Source: Aquabacterium sp. A3
Lineage (GTDB): Bacteria > Pseudomonadota > Gammaproteobacteria > Burkholderiales > Burkholderiaceae_C
Reading direction: 5' to 3'
Assembly: GCF_038069945.1 (NCBI RefSeq)
Contig: NZ_JBBPEV010000002.1
Span: 464,644-528,643, forward strand
Length of the DNA stretch: 64,000 bases
Under the pieces are notes generated by a model. The model ran no database searches and was not told where the DNA came from. It was given only the letters and a program-made list of their open reading frames with translations. A program made the translations under genes and the position numbers. The first letter of the stretch is position 1; each line of letters opens with the position of its first letter. Positions 8,487 to 17,319 of this stretch are shown here, piece by piece.

Positions 8487-8514
8487 CTTGAAATCTTCTG
8501 GGCTGCCCCCAGAT
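8487..8514 (+). promoter_or_regulatory. Heat-shock (sigma-32-type) promoter of htpG
   Basis: CTTGAAA at 8487-8493 and CCCCCAGAT at 8506-8514 with a 12-bp spacer closely match the sigma-32 consensus (CTTGAAA, then CCCCATNT). It lies 45 bp upstream of the htpG start, as expected for a heat-shock chaperone gene. Confidence 0.75.
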
Positions 8515-8558
8515 GGACTGCACCGTTTCTTCTTTGAACCGTCAACACAAGAACAGCC

Positions 8559-10457
8559 ATGGACAAGACCACCCATTCCTTCCAGGCCGAGGTCAAGCAG
8601 CTGCTGCACCTGGTCACCCACTCGCTGTACTCCAACAAAGAGATCTTCCTGCGCGAGCTGATCTCCAACGCCTCAGACGCCTGCGACAAGCTGCGCTTCG
8701 AGGCGCTGGACAACAGCGGCCTGTACGAAGACGCGCCCAACCTCGAGGTGCGCATCCTCATCGACAAGGCCGCCCGCACGCTCACCATCCGCGACAACGG
8801 CATTGGCATGAGCGCGCAAGAGGCCATCGACCACCTGGGCACCATCGCCAAGTCGGGCACCAAGGAATTCATGGGACGCCTGTCGGGCGATCAGGCCCGC
8901 GATGCCCAGCTGATCGGGCAGTTTGGTGTGGGCTTCTACAGCGGCTACATCGTGGCCGACAAGATCACGGTCGAATCCCGCCGTGCGGGCTTGGGCGCCG
9001 ACGAAGGCGTGCGCTGGACCAGCGAAGGCACCGGCGACTTTGAGGTGGAGGCCATCAGCAAGCCCACCCGGGGCACCGACATCATCCTGCACCTGCGCGA
9101 AGGCGAAGACGATTTCCTGGCCCGCTGGAAGCTGCGCGGCATCATCGCCAAGTACTCCGACCACATCTCGCTGCCCATCCTCATGCAGAAGGAAGAATGG
9201 AGCCAGGAGAAGGGTGAGTACGAGCTCAAAGACGAGTGGGAAACCGTCAACCAGGCCGCCGCCCTGTGGACGCGCAGCAAGAGCGACATCACCGAAGAGC
9301 AGTACCACGAGTTCTACAAGCAGATCAGCCACGACCACGAGGCGCCTCTGGCCCACACCCACAACCGGGTCGAAGGCCGCAGCGAGTACACCCAGCTGCT
9401 CTACATCCCCAAGAACGCGCCCTACGACCTCTGGAACCGCGACAAGAAGGGCGGCCTGAAGTTGTATGTGAAGCGCGTCTTCATCATGGACGACGCCGAG
9501 GCCCTGCTGCCCAACTACCTGCGCTTCGTGAAGGGCGTGGTCGATTCGGCCGACTTGCCGCTGAACGTCAGCCGCGAGATCCTGCAGGAAAGCCGTGATG
9601 TGAAGGCCATCCGCGAGGGCTGCACCAAGCGCGTGTTGTCCATGCTGGAAGACCTGGCCAACCACGAAGACCAGGTCAAGCGCGAACAGTACGCCGCCTT
9701 CTGGAAAGAGTTCGGTGCCGTGCTGAAAGAGGGCGTGGGCGAAGACTTTGCCAACCGCGAGCGCCTGAGCAAGCTGCTGCGCTTTGCGTCCACGCACGAC
9801 GAATCCGGCGAGCCCAGCGTGTCGCTGGCCGATTACGTGGCCCGCATGAAGGAGGGCCAAGAGGCCATCTACGTGATCACGGCCGACAGCCTGGCCGCCG
9901 CCAAGAACAGCCCGCAGCTGGAGCTCTTCAAGAAGAAGGGCATCGAGGTGCTGCTGCTGACCGACCGCGTGGACGAATGGCTGCTCTCGCATCTGCACGA
10001 CTTCGATGGCAAGCCGCTGCAAAACGTCACCAAGGGCGCGGTCGATCTGGGCCAGCTGCAGGACGAAGAAGAAAAGAAGAAAGCCGAAGAAGCCGCGACC
10101 ACCTTCAAGCCGGTGCTGGAGCGCCTGAAGACCGCGCTGGGCGAGCGCGCCAAGGACGTGCGTGTGACCACCCGTCTGGTGGATTCACCCGCCTGCCTGG
10201 TGACCGAGTCGGGCGACATGAGCGCCCACCTGGCGCGCCTGCTCAAGCAGGCCGGCCAGTCTGCGCCCGAGGTCCAGCCCATCCTGGAGGTCAACCCCGA
10301 GCATGCCCTGGTGAAGAAGCTGGAAGCCAGCGAGCACTTTGACGAACTGGCCCACATCCTGTTCGACCAGGCGCTGTTGGCCGAAGGCGGGCAGCTGGAC
10401 GATCCGGCCGCTTATGTGCGTCGTGTCAATGCCTTGCTGACGACCGCCGCCGTGTGA
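8559..10457 (+). CDS. htpG: Chaperone HtpG (Hsp90 family)
   Basis: A 632-aa cytoplasmic ATP-dependent chaperone, the usual length for HtpG. The N-terminal GHKL ATPase domain shows the [11 protein letters not shown] box (residues 31-41), DNGIGM at 79-84 and the [11 protein letters not shown] lid segment near 120-130. The middle and C-terminal dimerisation domains follow. It assists late folding of client proteins, especially under heat stress, consistent with the sigma-32-type promoter at 8487-8514. The ribosome-binding site is weak. It is the first host gene past the tRNA-Met integration site and converges with the DUF2726-like gene. Confidence 0.97.
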   Translation: MDKTTHSFQAEVKQLLHLVTHSLYSNKEIFLRELISNASDACDKLRFEALDNSGLYEDAPNLEVRILIDKAARTLTIRDNGIGMSAQEAIDHLGTIAKSGTKEFMGRLSGDQARDAQLIGQFGVGFYSGYIVADKITVESRRAGLGADEGVRWTSEGTGDFEVEAISKPTRGTDIILHLREGEDDFLARWKLRGIIAKYSDHISLPILMQKEEWSQEKGEYELKDEWETVNQAAALWTRSKSDITEEQYHEFYKQISHDHEAPLAHTHNRVEGRSEYTQLLYIPKNAPYDLWNRDKKGGLKLYVKRVFIMDDAEALLPNYLRFVKGVVDSADLPLNVSREILQESRDVKAIREGCTKRVLSMLEDLANHEDQVKREQYAAFWKEFGAVLKEGVGEDFANRERLSKLLRFASTHDESGEPSVSLADYVARMKEGQEAIYVITADSLAAAKNSPQLELFKKKGIEVLLLTDRVDEWLLSHLHDFDGKPLQNVTKGAVDLGQLQDEEEKKKAEEAATTFKPVLERLKTALGERAKDVRVTTRLVDSPACLVTESGDMSAHLARLLKQAGQSAPEVQPILEVNPEHALVKKLEASEHFDELAHILFDQALLAEGGQLDDPAAYVRRVNALLTTAAV

Positions 10458-10492
10458 CGTCTGTGATGTGGCCAGACCGGGGCACGGCGGGC

Positions 10493-11239
10493 TCAGGCCC
10501 GCTGTGGCTGTTGACGCGGATGACCGTATTCGTCCAGGTCGTTGAGGTCGGCCAGCGGGGTGGGGCCTGAGTCCCCACGCTGATCAAAGGCAAAGAAAGA
10601 GTCGGTGGCAAAGCCCGATTCGGCCCATCGCGCCGCGCGCTCGGCGCGACGCTCCTTGAGCTTGCGCGCCAGTTGGTCGCCAGCGTCGTGCAGTGGGTCG
10701 GGTGCCTGATGGGCAGGCGCGCCAGCGCCAGGCTGGATCGCACCGGTGGACTGCCCCAACGCCCAGGTGGCCAGCAAGGCCTGGTGCGGCCACTGACCAG
10801 CCCGGCAGCGCAGGTAGCGGATGCGACAGGCGTCCAGCACCGCCTCTTTGAAACGCTGGCCGCTGTGAGGGCGCTGGCTGCCGCCTTGTTCAAAATCGAT
10901 CGCCGAGATCACCGAGCCGTTCGGGTGGCACACCAGCAAGGACACGTGCAGCCCGGTCAGGCGCTCGTACCAGAGCTTGGCCTCTTCAGGCAGGTGGGGC
11001 TGACAAAACCGCAAGAGGCTGACCTTGGCCAGCACGATGTGCTGAGGCAGGGCCGCCTTGAGTTCGCGGTGCAGGGCGCGCTCTTGGGCATTGAACAGGG
11101 GGCGGGCGTGAAGGTTCCAGCGGGCAGGCCATTGCCGGCGGGCGCGCTGGTCCCGGCGGCCACGCCACCACCAGCCCCAAGCCACGCCCAGCAGCGCGGC
11201 GGCGGGCGGGAACACCCACCAAATGCCGTCCAGATCCAT
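10493..11239 (-). CDS. DUF2726-like protein with N-terminal membrane anchor
   Basis: A 248-aa protein. Residues ~6-24 form one hydrophobic segment (WWVFPPAAALLGVAWGWWW) followed by Arg-rich residues, so the rest probably faces the cytoplasm. The core from about residue 50 (FNAQERALHRELKAALPQ, then the KVSLLRF stretch and a later IDFEQGG segment) matches the DUF2726 pattern, which has a nuclease-like fold relationship. The tail after ~180 is charged and disordered. Function unknown. Convergent with htpG, with a small T-less hairpin (10487-10502) at the junction. Confidence 0.65.
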   Translation of the reverse strand: MDLDGIWWVFPPAAALLGVAWGWWWRGRRDQRARRQWPARWNLHARPLFNAQERALHRELKAALPQHIVLAKVSLLRFCQPHLPEEAKLWYERLTGLHVSLLVCHPNGSVISAIDFEQGGSQRPHSGQRFKEAVLDACRIRYLRCRAGQWPHQALLATWALGQSTGAIQPGAGAPAHQAPDPLHDAGDQLARKLKERRAERAARWAESGFATDSFFAFDQRGDSGPTPLADLNDLDEYGHPRQQPQRA

Positions 11240-11358
11240 GTGACTTCATCCCTGTTACAAGCGGGGATGTTACATAACTTCACGTGAAGAAGACAGCGCC
11301 GTCTTGCGCCATCCCCCGCATGGGTGTGCGCGCTGGGTGTGGACTGAAGGGGCTGGCC

Positions 11359-12054
11359 TCAGGCGGACGCCACGAGCAAGCGCACCCAGTCCGACACGTG
11401 CATCGCCCGGTACTTCACCCGGTAGATCAGCTCGGCGGCGAGCGACTGCAGCGAGCTGTCCAGGTGGGTGCCCACCGTGTCGGGCGGCAGCTTCAGCCAG
11501 GCTTCGGCATCGGGGCCGTCGCGCTCTACCGTGGCACCCGCCTTGGTCGCGATGCGCAGCATCGGGGCGTTTTCGCTCAGGGCGTGGATCATCAGGTGGC
11601 TGGCGTGCTGGTTGCGCGCATGCATGATCGCGTGCTTGAACAGCAGCATGCCCAGGCCCTTGCCGCGCGCCGAAGGCAGCACCGACACGCCAAACTCCAT
11701 GGCGCGGCCGCGCGACGAATCACCGTGCGGGCCTTTGCCGGGCATGGCCGCCAGGTGGGCCATGGCCACCAGGTGCAGCTTGCGGTTGAACACGCCAAAC
11801 ACCTCGTCGCGCTTGAAGTCGATCGAGGCCACGTACTTGGCCATCTGTTCGTGGCTCACCTGCGAGCCAAAGCGCAGGTACCGGTCCCGTTCATCCAGTT
11901 GAAGCAGGTGGTCCAGTATGCGGCGCCGGTGCCGGGCGTGCAGATCGCGGATGGGCACCCAGGCGTGCTCGGCCGGGTGGGGCAAGGAGCCCTTTGGCGA
12001 CTTCAGTCCAAAGCGGTCCAGTGCAGGAGGGGGTGGGGGCTTGACGGTGGTCAT
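11359..12054 (-). CDS. GNAT-family N-acetyltransferase
   Basis: A 231-aa protein with a GNAT acetyl-CoA-binding core: an FGVSVLPSARGKGLGMLLF segment corresponds to motif A (the RGKGLG loop binds the pantetheine/pyrophosphate). An N-terminal ~30-residue Pro-rich extension and a long C-terminal tail flank the core. The ATG at 12054 (MTTVKPP) is preferred to a longer frame from 12138, which would run into the probable promoter region. The substrate cannot be told from sequence; proteins of this type in Burkholderiales are annotated only as GNAT acetyltransferases. It is divergent from rplM. Confidence 0.8.
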   Translation of the reverse strand: MTTVKPPPPPALDRFGLKSPKGSLPHPAEHAWVPIRDLHARHRRRILDHLLQLDERDRYLRFGSQVSHEQMAKYVASIDFKRDEVFGVFNRKLHLVAMAHLAAMPGKGPHGDSSRGRAMEFGVSVLPSARGKGLGMLLFKHAIMHARNQHASHLMIHALSENAPMLRIATKAGATVERDGPDAEAWLKLPPDTVGTHLDSSLQSLAAELIYRVKYRAMHVSDWVRLLVASA

Positions 12055-12420
12055 CGCAGATCCCGTTCGGTCGCGGTTGTGTCGCGAAAGAATCCTTGGG
12101 GTAAACACTAATGTACGAGATCGGGGCCAGGCCCGCAAGCGCCAAGGGCATCAGCCTTTGACCTGTGTCGGCCATCATGCGCAATGCTGCACACTTCGTG
12201 CTCGGTGCATGGCCTGCTTGTGGCTGTCCTGGTGATGTGCTAGAGTGGCAGGCTTTCCCGAAATGGTTGCCGGGAAAGATGCATTCATGCAGTCGCGCCT
12301 TTTGCGAGGCCACCAGCGCGGCGGCTTGTCTTGTTCAACCATGTTGTTCAGACAAGCGGCTGACGAATCAGAAGTGGTGCCAATGAGGGCAGTCAACCAG
12401 TTTCATTCTTAGGAAATCTC
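12055..12420. promoter_or_regulatory. Divergent intergenic region with rplM promoter and leader hairpin
   Basis: A 366-bp gap between the GNAT gene and rplM. On the plus strand TTGTGG (12218-12223) and TAGAGT (12241-12246), 17 bp apart, form a plausible sigma-70 promoter giving a leader of about 170 nt. In that leader a perfect 8-bp stem GCTTGTCT (12324-12331) / AGACAAGC (12350-12357) encloses an 18-nt loop. Such a structured leader could mediate ribosomal-protein feedback. No protein-coding frame here is convincing. Confidence 0.5.
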
Positions 12421-12849
12421 ATGAAGACCTTCAGCGCCAAGCCGGCCGAAGTGAAGCACGAGTGGTTTGTGATTGACGCCACCGACAAGGTGCTCGGACG
12501 TGTCGCCAGCGAAGTGGCACTCCGTCTGCGCGGCAAGCACAAGGCCATTTACACGCCTCACGTGGACACCGGTGATTTCATCATCATCGTCAACGCCGAC
12601 AAGATCCGTGTCACGGGCACCAAGGCCAACGACAAGATCTACTATCGCCACTCTGGCTTTCCTGGCGGCATCTACGCGACCCGCTTCAAGGACATGCAGG
12701 CCAAGCACCCTGGCCGCGCCATCGAGAAGGCTGTCAAGGGCATGCTGCCCAAGGGCCCCCTGGGCTACGCCATGATCAAGAAGCTGAAGGTCTATGCAGG
12801 CGGTGAGCATCCGCACACTGCACAGCAGCCCAAGGCCCTGGAAATCTGA
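12421..12849 (+). CDS. rplM: 50S ribosomal protein L13
   Basis: A 142-aa protein, the family length. An early assembly protein of the large ribosomal subunit that binds 23S rRNA. The start is fixed by TTAGGAAA seven bases upstream; the conserved stretches [16 protein letters not shown] and the C-terminal [20 protein letters not shown] are present. It is followed 11 bp later by rpsI in the universally conserved rplM-rpsI operon. A possible regulatory hairpin lies in its leader (12324-12357). Confidence 0.98.
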   Translation: MKTFSAKPAEVKHEWFVIDATDKVLGRVASEVALRLRGKHKAIYTPHVDTGDFIIIVNADKIRVTGTKANDKIYYRHSGFPGGIYATRFKDMQAKHPGRAIEKAVKGMLPKGPLGYAMIKKLKVYAGGEHPHTAQQPKALEI

Positions 12850-12860
12850 GGAGCGGTCAC

Positions 12861-13253
12861 ATGATCGGTAACTGGAACTACGGCACCGGCCGTCGCAAGT
12901 CCTCCGTGGCCCGTGTCTTCATCAAGAAGGGCACTGGCCAGATCATCGTCAACGGCAAGCCCGTCGATCAGTATTTCGGTCGTCAGACCTCGATCATGAT
13001 CGTCAAGCAGCCCCTGATGCTGACCAACAACGGTGAAGCCTTTGACATCAAGGTCAACGTGCACGGTGGTGGTGAATCTGGTCAAGCTGGTGCTGTGCGC
13101 CACGGCCTGACCCGCGCCCTGATCGATTTCGACGCTGCCCTGAAGCCCGAACTGAGCCGCGCTGGTTACGTGACCCGCGACGCCCGCGAAGTCGAGCGTA
13201 AGAAGGTCGGTCTGCACGGCGCTCGTCGTCGTAAGCAGTTCAGCAAGCGCTGA
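12861..13253 (+). CDS. rpsI: 30S ribosomal protein S9
   Basis: A 130-aa protein with the standard S9 features: [15 protein letters not shown] at the N-terminus and the basic C-terminal tail [11 protein letters not shown] that reaches the P-site tRNA. The ribosome-binding site TGAGGAG overlaps the rplM stop region, so the pair is cotranscribed. An intrinsic terminator follows at 13292-13330. Confidence 0.98.
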   Translation: MIGNWNYGTGRRKSSVARVFIKKGTGQIIVNGKPVDQYFGRQTSIMIVKQPLMLTNNGEAFDIKVNVHGGGESGQAGAVRHGLTRALIDFDAALKPELSRAGYVTRDAREVERKKVGLHGARRRKQFSKR

Positions 13254-13291
13254 TCGATGCGCCCCAGGTTGGCCCCATGGCCGGCCTGCCC

Positions 13292-13330
13292 AACCCGCCC
13301 CTGGCAACCGCCCCGGGCGGGTTTGTCTTT
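13292..13330 (+). terminator. Terminator after rplM-rpsI
   Basis: Stem AACCCGCCC (13292-13300) / GGGCGGGTT (13315-13323) with a 14-nt loop, followed by TGTCTTT. It separates the ribosomal-protein operon from argC. Confidence 0.75.
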
Positions 13331-13386
13331 CTGGCGCCATTTGTTTTCCTACAATGGCGCCTTCCGCAGATTGAAAGGACCGCTGG

Positions 13387-14424
13387 ATGATCAAGGTCGG
13401 CATCGTTGGTGGCACCGGTTACACCGGGGTGGAGTTGTTGCGCCTGTTGTCGCAACATCCTCAGGTGGAGCTCAAGGCCATCACCTCTCGCAAAGAGGCT
13501 GGTCTGCCCGTGGCCGACATGTACCCCAGCCTGCGTGGTCATGTGAACCTGGCCTTCGTCACGCCGGATGACGCCAGGCTGACCGAATGCGATGTGGTGT
13601 TCTTTGCCACCCCGCATGGTGTGGCCATGGCCCAGGCGCGCGAGTTGCTGGATGCCGGCGTGAAGGTGATCGACCTGGCCGCCGACTTCCGCCTGAAGGA
13701 CACGGCCGAGTTCGAGCAGTGGTACGGCATGGCCCACACCTGCCCGGACATCCTCGATGAGGCCGTCTACGGCCTGCCCGAGCTCAACCGCGATGCCATC
13801 CGGCGTGCCCGCGTCATCGGCAACCCGGGCTGCTACCCCACGTCGGTGCAGTTGGGTTATGCGCCTTTGCTGCGCCACAAGCTGATCGAGACCACCGGCC
13901 TGATCGCCAACTGCGCCTCGGGCATTTCGGGTGCCGGCCGCAAGGCCGAGGTGCACACCCTGCATGCCGAGGCCTCTGACAACTTCAAGGCCTACGGCGT
14001 CAAGGGCCACCGCCATGGCCCCGAGATCAACCAGCAGCTGCGCGCCATCGCCGGCGACGCCAGCGTGCACTGCCTGTTTGTGCCGCACCTGCTGCCCATC
14101 ATCCGTGGCATCCACTCCACCTTGTACGCGCGCCTGAACAGCGCCGGTCAGGCCGCCGACCTGCAAAAGGTGTTTGAAGACACCTACCGCGGCGAACGTT
14201 TTGTGGATGTGTTGCCAGCGGGCAGCGCGCCCGAAACGCGCAGCGTGCGCGCCTCCAACACGGTGCGCATCGCCGTGCACCGCCCGCTGCCCGACACCGT
14301 CATGGTGCTGGTGGTGGAAGACAACCTCACCAAGGGCGCCTCAGGCCAGGCCGTGCAGTGCATGAACCTGATGTGTGGTCTTGACGAGCACCTCGGCCTG
14401 ACCGGCGTGCCCGTGCTGCCCTGA
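13387..14424 (+). CDS. argC: N-acetyl-gamma-glutamyl-phosphate reductase
   Basis: A 345-aa enzyme that reduces N-acetylglutamyl-5-phosphate to the semialdehyde with NADPH, the third step of arginine synthesis. The Rossmann motif GGTGYTG sits at residues 8-14 and the catalytic cysteine is C149 in GNPGCYPTS. Start: ATG after GAAAGGACC. The next gene starts on the last base of its stop codon (TGATG), so the two are translationally coupled. The other arginine gene in the window is argH at 57126. Confidence 0.97.
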   Translation: MIKVGIVGGTGYTGVELLRLLSQHPQVELKAITSRKEAGLPVADMYPSLRGHVNLAFVTPDDARLTECDVVFFATPHGVAMAQARELLDAGVKVIDLAADFRLKDTAEFEQWYGMAHTCPDILDEAVYGLPELNRDAIRRARVIGNPGCYPTSVQLGYAPLLRHKLIETTGLIANCASGISGAGRKAEVHTLHAEASDNFKAYGVKGHRHGPEINQQLRAIAGDASVHCLFVPHLLPIIRGIHSTLYARLNSAGQAADLQKVFEDTYRGERFVDVLPAGSAPETRSVRASNTVRIAVHRPLPDTVMVLVVEDNLTKGASGQAVQCMNLMCGLDEHLGLTGVPVLP

Positions 14425-15146
14425 TGCGTTGGCGCCTGTTGCGCCGGCGGCTGTCGATCAGCTCGCCGCGGATGGCCGTTCGCAGCCACCTGCCCTGGCC
14501 GGTGCGCTGGGCGCTGGTGGCCATCGTGCTGGGCTTTTCGGGGGCCTTGGCCTTGTGGGCGTTCGAGGTGGGCCGAGGGCTGGCCGGTCTGGATGGCGGT
14601 GCCCGGCAGTTGGGCGAGCAGCTCGCAGCCACCCAGGCCCAGCTGGAGGCCGCCCGCCGAGACCGTGATCGCGCGCAGTCGATCGCCAACACCGCCGACA
14701 GCCTGCTGAAGACCGAACGCGTCACCCAGGCGCGGCTCATCGAGCAGGTCAAGGCCCTGGAGGCCGAAAACCAGGCGCTCAAGGACGATCTGGGATTTTT
14801 CGAGCGTTTGCTGCCATCGGCCTCGTCGGGCGTGGCCATCCGGGGCGTGCAATTCGAGCGGGTGGTGCCCGGGCAGTTGCGCTACCAGCTCTTGCTCATG
14901 CAGCCAGGCGGCCGGTCGGCGCCAGAGTTCAGCGGCGAGCTGCGCCTTCAGGCCACTGGCACACGCCAGGGGCAGCCATGGTCTGCCGAGGGGGCCGAGA
15001 TGGTGTCTCAGCCGCTGCGCTTCAGGCAACATCGCCGGCTGGAGGGCGTCTTGTCCTATCCGGCAGACGTTCAGTTGCGCCAGGTGCAGGTGCGGGTGCT
15101 GGACGCCAGTGGCCATGCGCGGGCCACGCAGGTGGTGCGGCCGTGA
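14424..15146 (+). CDS. Membrane-anchored coiled-coil protein (DUF6776-like)
   Basis: A 240-aa protein. The basic N-terminus is followed by one transmembrane helix (residues ~27-48, RWALVAIVLGFSGALALWAF). A coiled coil of Gln/Ala/Leu-rich heptads spans ~60-120, and a small beta-rich periplasmic domain spans ~130-240. It overlaps argC by one base and precedes the bactofilin gene, an order that recurs in Burkholderiales. The topology suggests an inner-membrane protein facing the periplasm, perhaps a partner of the bactofilin scaffold or of cell-wall enzymes. That is inference from neighbourhood; no function is known to me. Confidence 0.7.
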   Translation: MRWRLLRRRLSISSPRMAVRSHLPWPVRWALVAIVLGFSGALALWAFEVGRGLAGLDGGARQLGEQLAATQAQLEAARRDRDRAQSIANTADSLLKTERVTQARLIEQVKALEAENQALKDDLGFFERLLPSASSGVAIRGVQFERVVPGQLRYQLLLMQPGGRSAPEFSGELRLQATGTRQGQPWSAEGAEMVSQPLRFRQHRRLEGVLSYPADVQLRQVQVRVLDASGHARATQVVRP

Positions 15147-15254
15147 TCGACGGGATGAGTGTGGTTTCAGCCCCTTACATGCTGGTCCCCGAACGCCTCG
15201 CGTTTGGGCACAATCGAGGGTCTGCTGCGGCGTGATGCCGCCAAGGAGTGATGG

Positions 15255-15719
15255 ATGTTTGGCTGGAAAAAAAGTCCGCCGCTGCGAACCCTGATCGGTG
15301 AAGGCACGGTGCTCAGCGGTGAAGTGCGCTTCACCGATGGTTTGCGCATCGACGGTGAGGTGCAGGGCAATGTGACCGCGGTGGGCGATGGCCGCACGCT
15401 GCTGGTCATCAGCGAGAAAGCCCGTATCCGTGGCAAGGTCAGGGCCGGTCATGTCATCATCAACGGCGCAGTGGAAGGTCCGGTGCGCGCTGAAGACCTG
15501 CTGGAGTTGCAGCCCAAGGCCCGCATCGTGGGTGATGTGCACTACGAGTCCCTGGAAATGCACCAGGGTGCCACGATCGACGGCGAATTGCGCCCCCTGA
15601 AGGCCGACGACAAACCCGCGCTCAAGCTGGCGGCCACCTCGGTGCCGGGCTCGGGGCCGGGCACGGGCGGCGTCGCAGGCAGCGGCAACACCTCAGGCAA
15701 TGAGCGCGCAGCGTCCTGA
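15255..15719 (+). CDS. Bactofilin (polymer-forming cytoskeletal protein)
   Basis: A 154-aa protein. The central ~100 residues show the bactofilin beta-helix pattern of short repeated strands with Gly turns ([19 protein letters not shown], then [19 protein letters not shown]). Disordered tails flank it; the C-terminal one is Gly/Ser/Pro rich. Bactofilins self-assemble into filaments without nucleotide and organise cell-wall enzymes or envelope structures. It lies between the coiled-coil membrane protein and erpA; a cell-wall role is supported by M23 and anmK genes 1-2 kb away. RBS: AAGGAG. Confidence 0.92.
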   Translation: MFGWKKSPPLRTLIGEGTVLSGEVRFTDGLRIDGEVQGNVTAVGDGRTLLVISEKARIRGKVRAGHVIINGAVEGPVRAEDLLELQPKARIVGDVHYESLEMHQGATIDGELRPLKADDKPALKLAATSVPGSGPGTGGVAGSGNTSGNERAAS

Positions 15720-15753
15720 CCCACTGAATTCATTTGATCCCCCGGAGAGCACC

Positions 15754-16128
15754 ATGAGCGCCCTTGCTGAAGCCACCCCCTCGTTCAACGAGGACATCCC
15801 CGCCCCCATCGTCTTCACCGACGCCGCCGCCGCCAAGGTGGCCGAGCTGGTGGCCGAAGAAGGCAACCCCGACCTGAAGCTGCGTGTGTTCGTGCAAGGT
15901 GGGGGCTGCTCGGGGTTCCAGTACGGTTTCACCTTCGATGAAATCCAGAACGAAGACGACACCCCGATGAGCAAGAACGGTGTCACGCTGCTGATCGACG
16001 CCATGAGCCTGCAGTACCTGATCGGTGCCGAGATCGACTACAAGGACGATCTGGAAGGCGCGCAGTTCGTGATCCGCAATCCCAACGCCACCACCACCTG
16101 TGGTTGTGGCTCGAGCTTTTCGGTCTGA
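15754..16128 (+). CDS. erpA: Iron-sulfur cluster insertion protein ErpA
   Basis: A 124-aa A-type carrier that hands [4Fe-4S] or [2Fe-2S] clusters to apoproteins, including isoprenoid-pathway enzymes. The three invariant cysteines are C52 (GGGCSGFQY), C116 and C118 (TCGCGSS). The start at ATG 15754 follows CCGGAGA; an in-frame ATG at 15700 would overlap the end of the bactofilin gene and lacks a ribosome-binding site. Confidence 0.96.
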   Translation: MSALAEATPSFNEDIPAPIVFTDAAAAKVAELVAEEGNPDLKLRVFVQGGGCSGFQYGFTFDEIQNEDDTPMSKNGVTLLIDAMSLQYLIGAEIDYKDDLEGAQFVIRNPNATTTCGCGSSFSV

Positions 16129-16170
16129 TTGGTCTTGTCGGTCTGATCGAACCAGGGCGGCGCTGGGCCC

Positions 16171-17319
16171 TCAGGCCGGATACAGCGCCCCCAGCACACG
16201 CGCGCCGCGTGCGCCGGTGACCCCGGCCACGTTGCCTGCCTGGGCGCTGAGGTGGCACCATGCCAGCCAGGCGAAGGCGGCCGCCTCCACCTGCATCACG
16301 TCCAGTCCGTGGGCGTCCGAGCGCCCCACGCGCACGCCGGGCAGTTGCTCGCCCAGGCGCCGCAACAGGTCGCCATTGAGCGCGCCCCCACCACACACCA
16401 CCACTTCGACCGCGTCGGGTGCATGGTCATGGATGGCCAGCGCCGCTGACCGGGCCGTCAACTCGCACAGCGTGGCCTGAACGTCGCGCGCCATTTGCCC
16501 ATCGCTGACAGGGCCATCGGTCAGGCCGTGTGGTCCCAGCCACTGATTGAGCCAGTCGGCGTTGAACAAATCGCGGCCGGTGCTTTTGGGGGGCGGCAGT
16601 TTGAAATAGGGCTCGCTCAGGGCATCGGCCAGCCAGTCTTCGCGCACATGGCCTGCCGCGCCCCACTCGCCATTGGCATCGAAGGCGTGGCCGGTTTGCC
16701 ACTCGCACCACATGTCGAGCAGGCAGTTGCCGGGCCCGCAGTCAAAGCCCAGAGGGGGTAACCCGGGCCGCAGGATGCTCAGGTTGGCCATGCCCCCCAC
16801 GTTCAGCACCACCACCGAGCGATCTTCACGCCCGAAGATGGCCTGGTGGAAGGCCGGCACCAGGGGGGCGCCCTGACCACCGGCGGCCACATCGCGGCTG
16901 CGGAAATCGGCCACCACGGCGATGCCTGTGTGTTCTGCCAGCGTGGCGGGGGCGTTGATCTGCCAGGTGTAGCCCAGGTCGGGCCGGTGTCGCACGGTCT
17001 GGCCGTGTGCGCCGATGGCACGGACGTCTGATGGCGACACCTGCGCAGCAGCGAGCAGGGCGTGCACCACCTCGGCATAGACCTCGGCCAGGCCCTGGGC
17101 GGCCACGGCGCTGCGGTGCAGTTCGTTGTCGCCCGGGGTGTTCAGGGCCAGCAACTCCTGGCGCAACTCATGGGGAAATGGGCGGTGGGCGTGCCCCAAG
17201 GTCATCCACTGCGGCGAGGGGCCCCGCAGCAGCACGCCGTCCACGCCGTCCAGCGAGGTGCCTGACATGAGCCCGATGTACAGGCCGTCATCGGCCCCGG
17301 ACGTCGCGGCCAGGCTCAT
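16171..17319 (-). CDS. anmK: Anhydro-N-acetylmuramic acid kinase
   Basis: A 382-aa enzyme that phosphorylates and opens 1,6-anhydroMurNAc during recycling of peptidoglycan released by lytic transglycosylases. The nucleotide-binding signature GLMSGTSLDGVD is at residues 16-27 and a C-terminal VEVVVCGGGALNGDLLRRL segment matches the ASKHA-type kinase fold. It overlaps the upstream M23 peptidase gene by 4 bp, so the two cell-wall genes form one minus-strand operon. Confidence 0.96.
   Translation of the reverse strand: MSLAATSGADDGLYIGLMSGTSLDGVDGVLLRGPSPQWMTLGHAHRPFPHELRQELLALNTPGDNELHRSAVAAQGLAEVYAEVVHALLAAAQVSPSDVRAIGAHGQTVRHRPDLGYTWQINAPATLAEHTGIAVVADFRSRDVAAGGQGAPLVPAFHQAIFGREDRSVVVLNVGGMANLSILRPGLPPLGFDCGPGNCLLDMWCEWQTGHAFDANGEWGAAGHVREDWLADALSEPYFKLPPPKSTGRDLFNADWLNQWLGPHGLTDGPVSDGQMARDVQATLCELTARSAALAIHDHAPDAVEVVVCGGGALNGDLLRRLGEQLPGVRVGRSDAHGLDVMQVEAAAFAWLAWCHLSAQAGNVAGVTGARGARVLGALYPA

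Noticed and set aside
10487..10502. Terminator between htpG and the DUF2726-like gene
   Set aside because: GCGGGC-TCAG-GCCCGC forms a hairpin, but no T-run follows on either strand.
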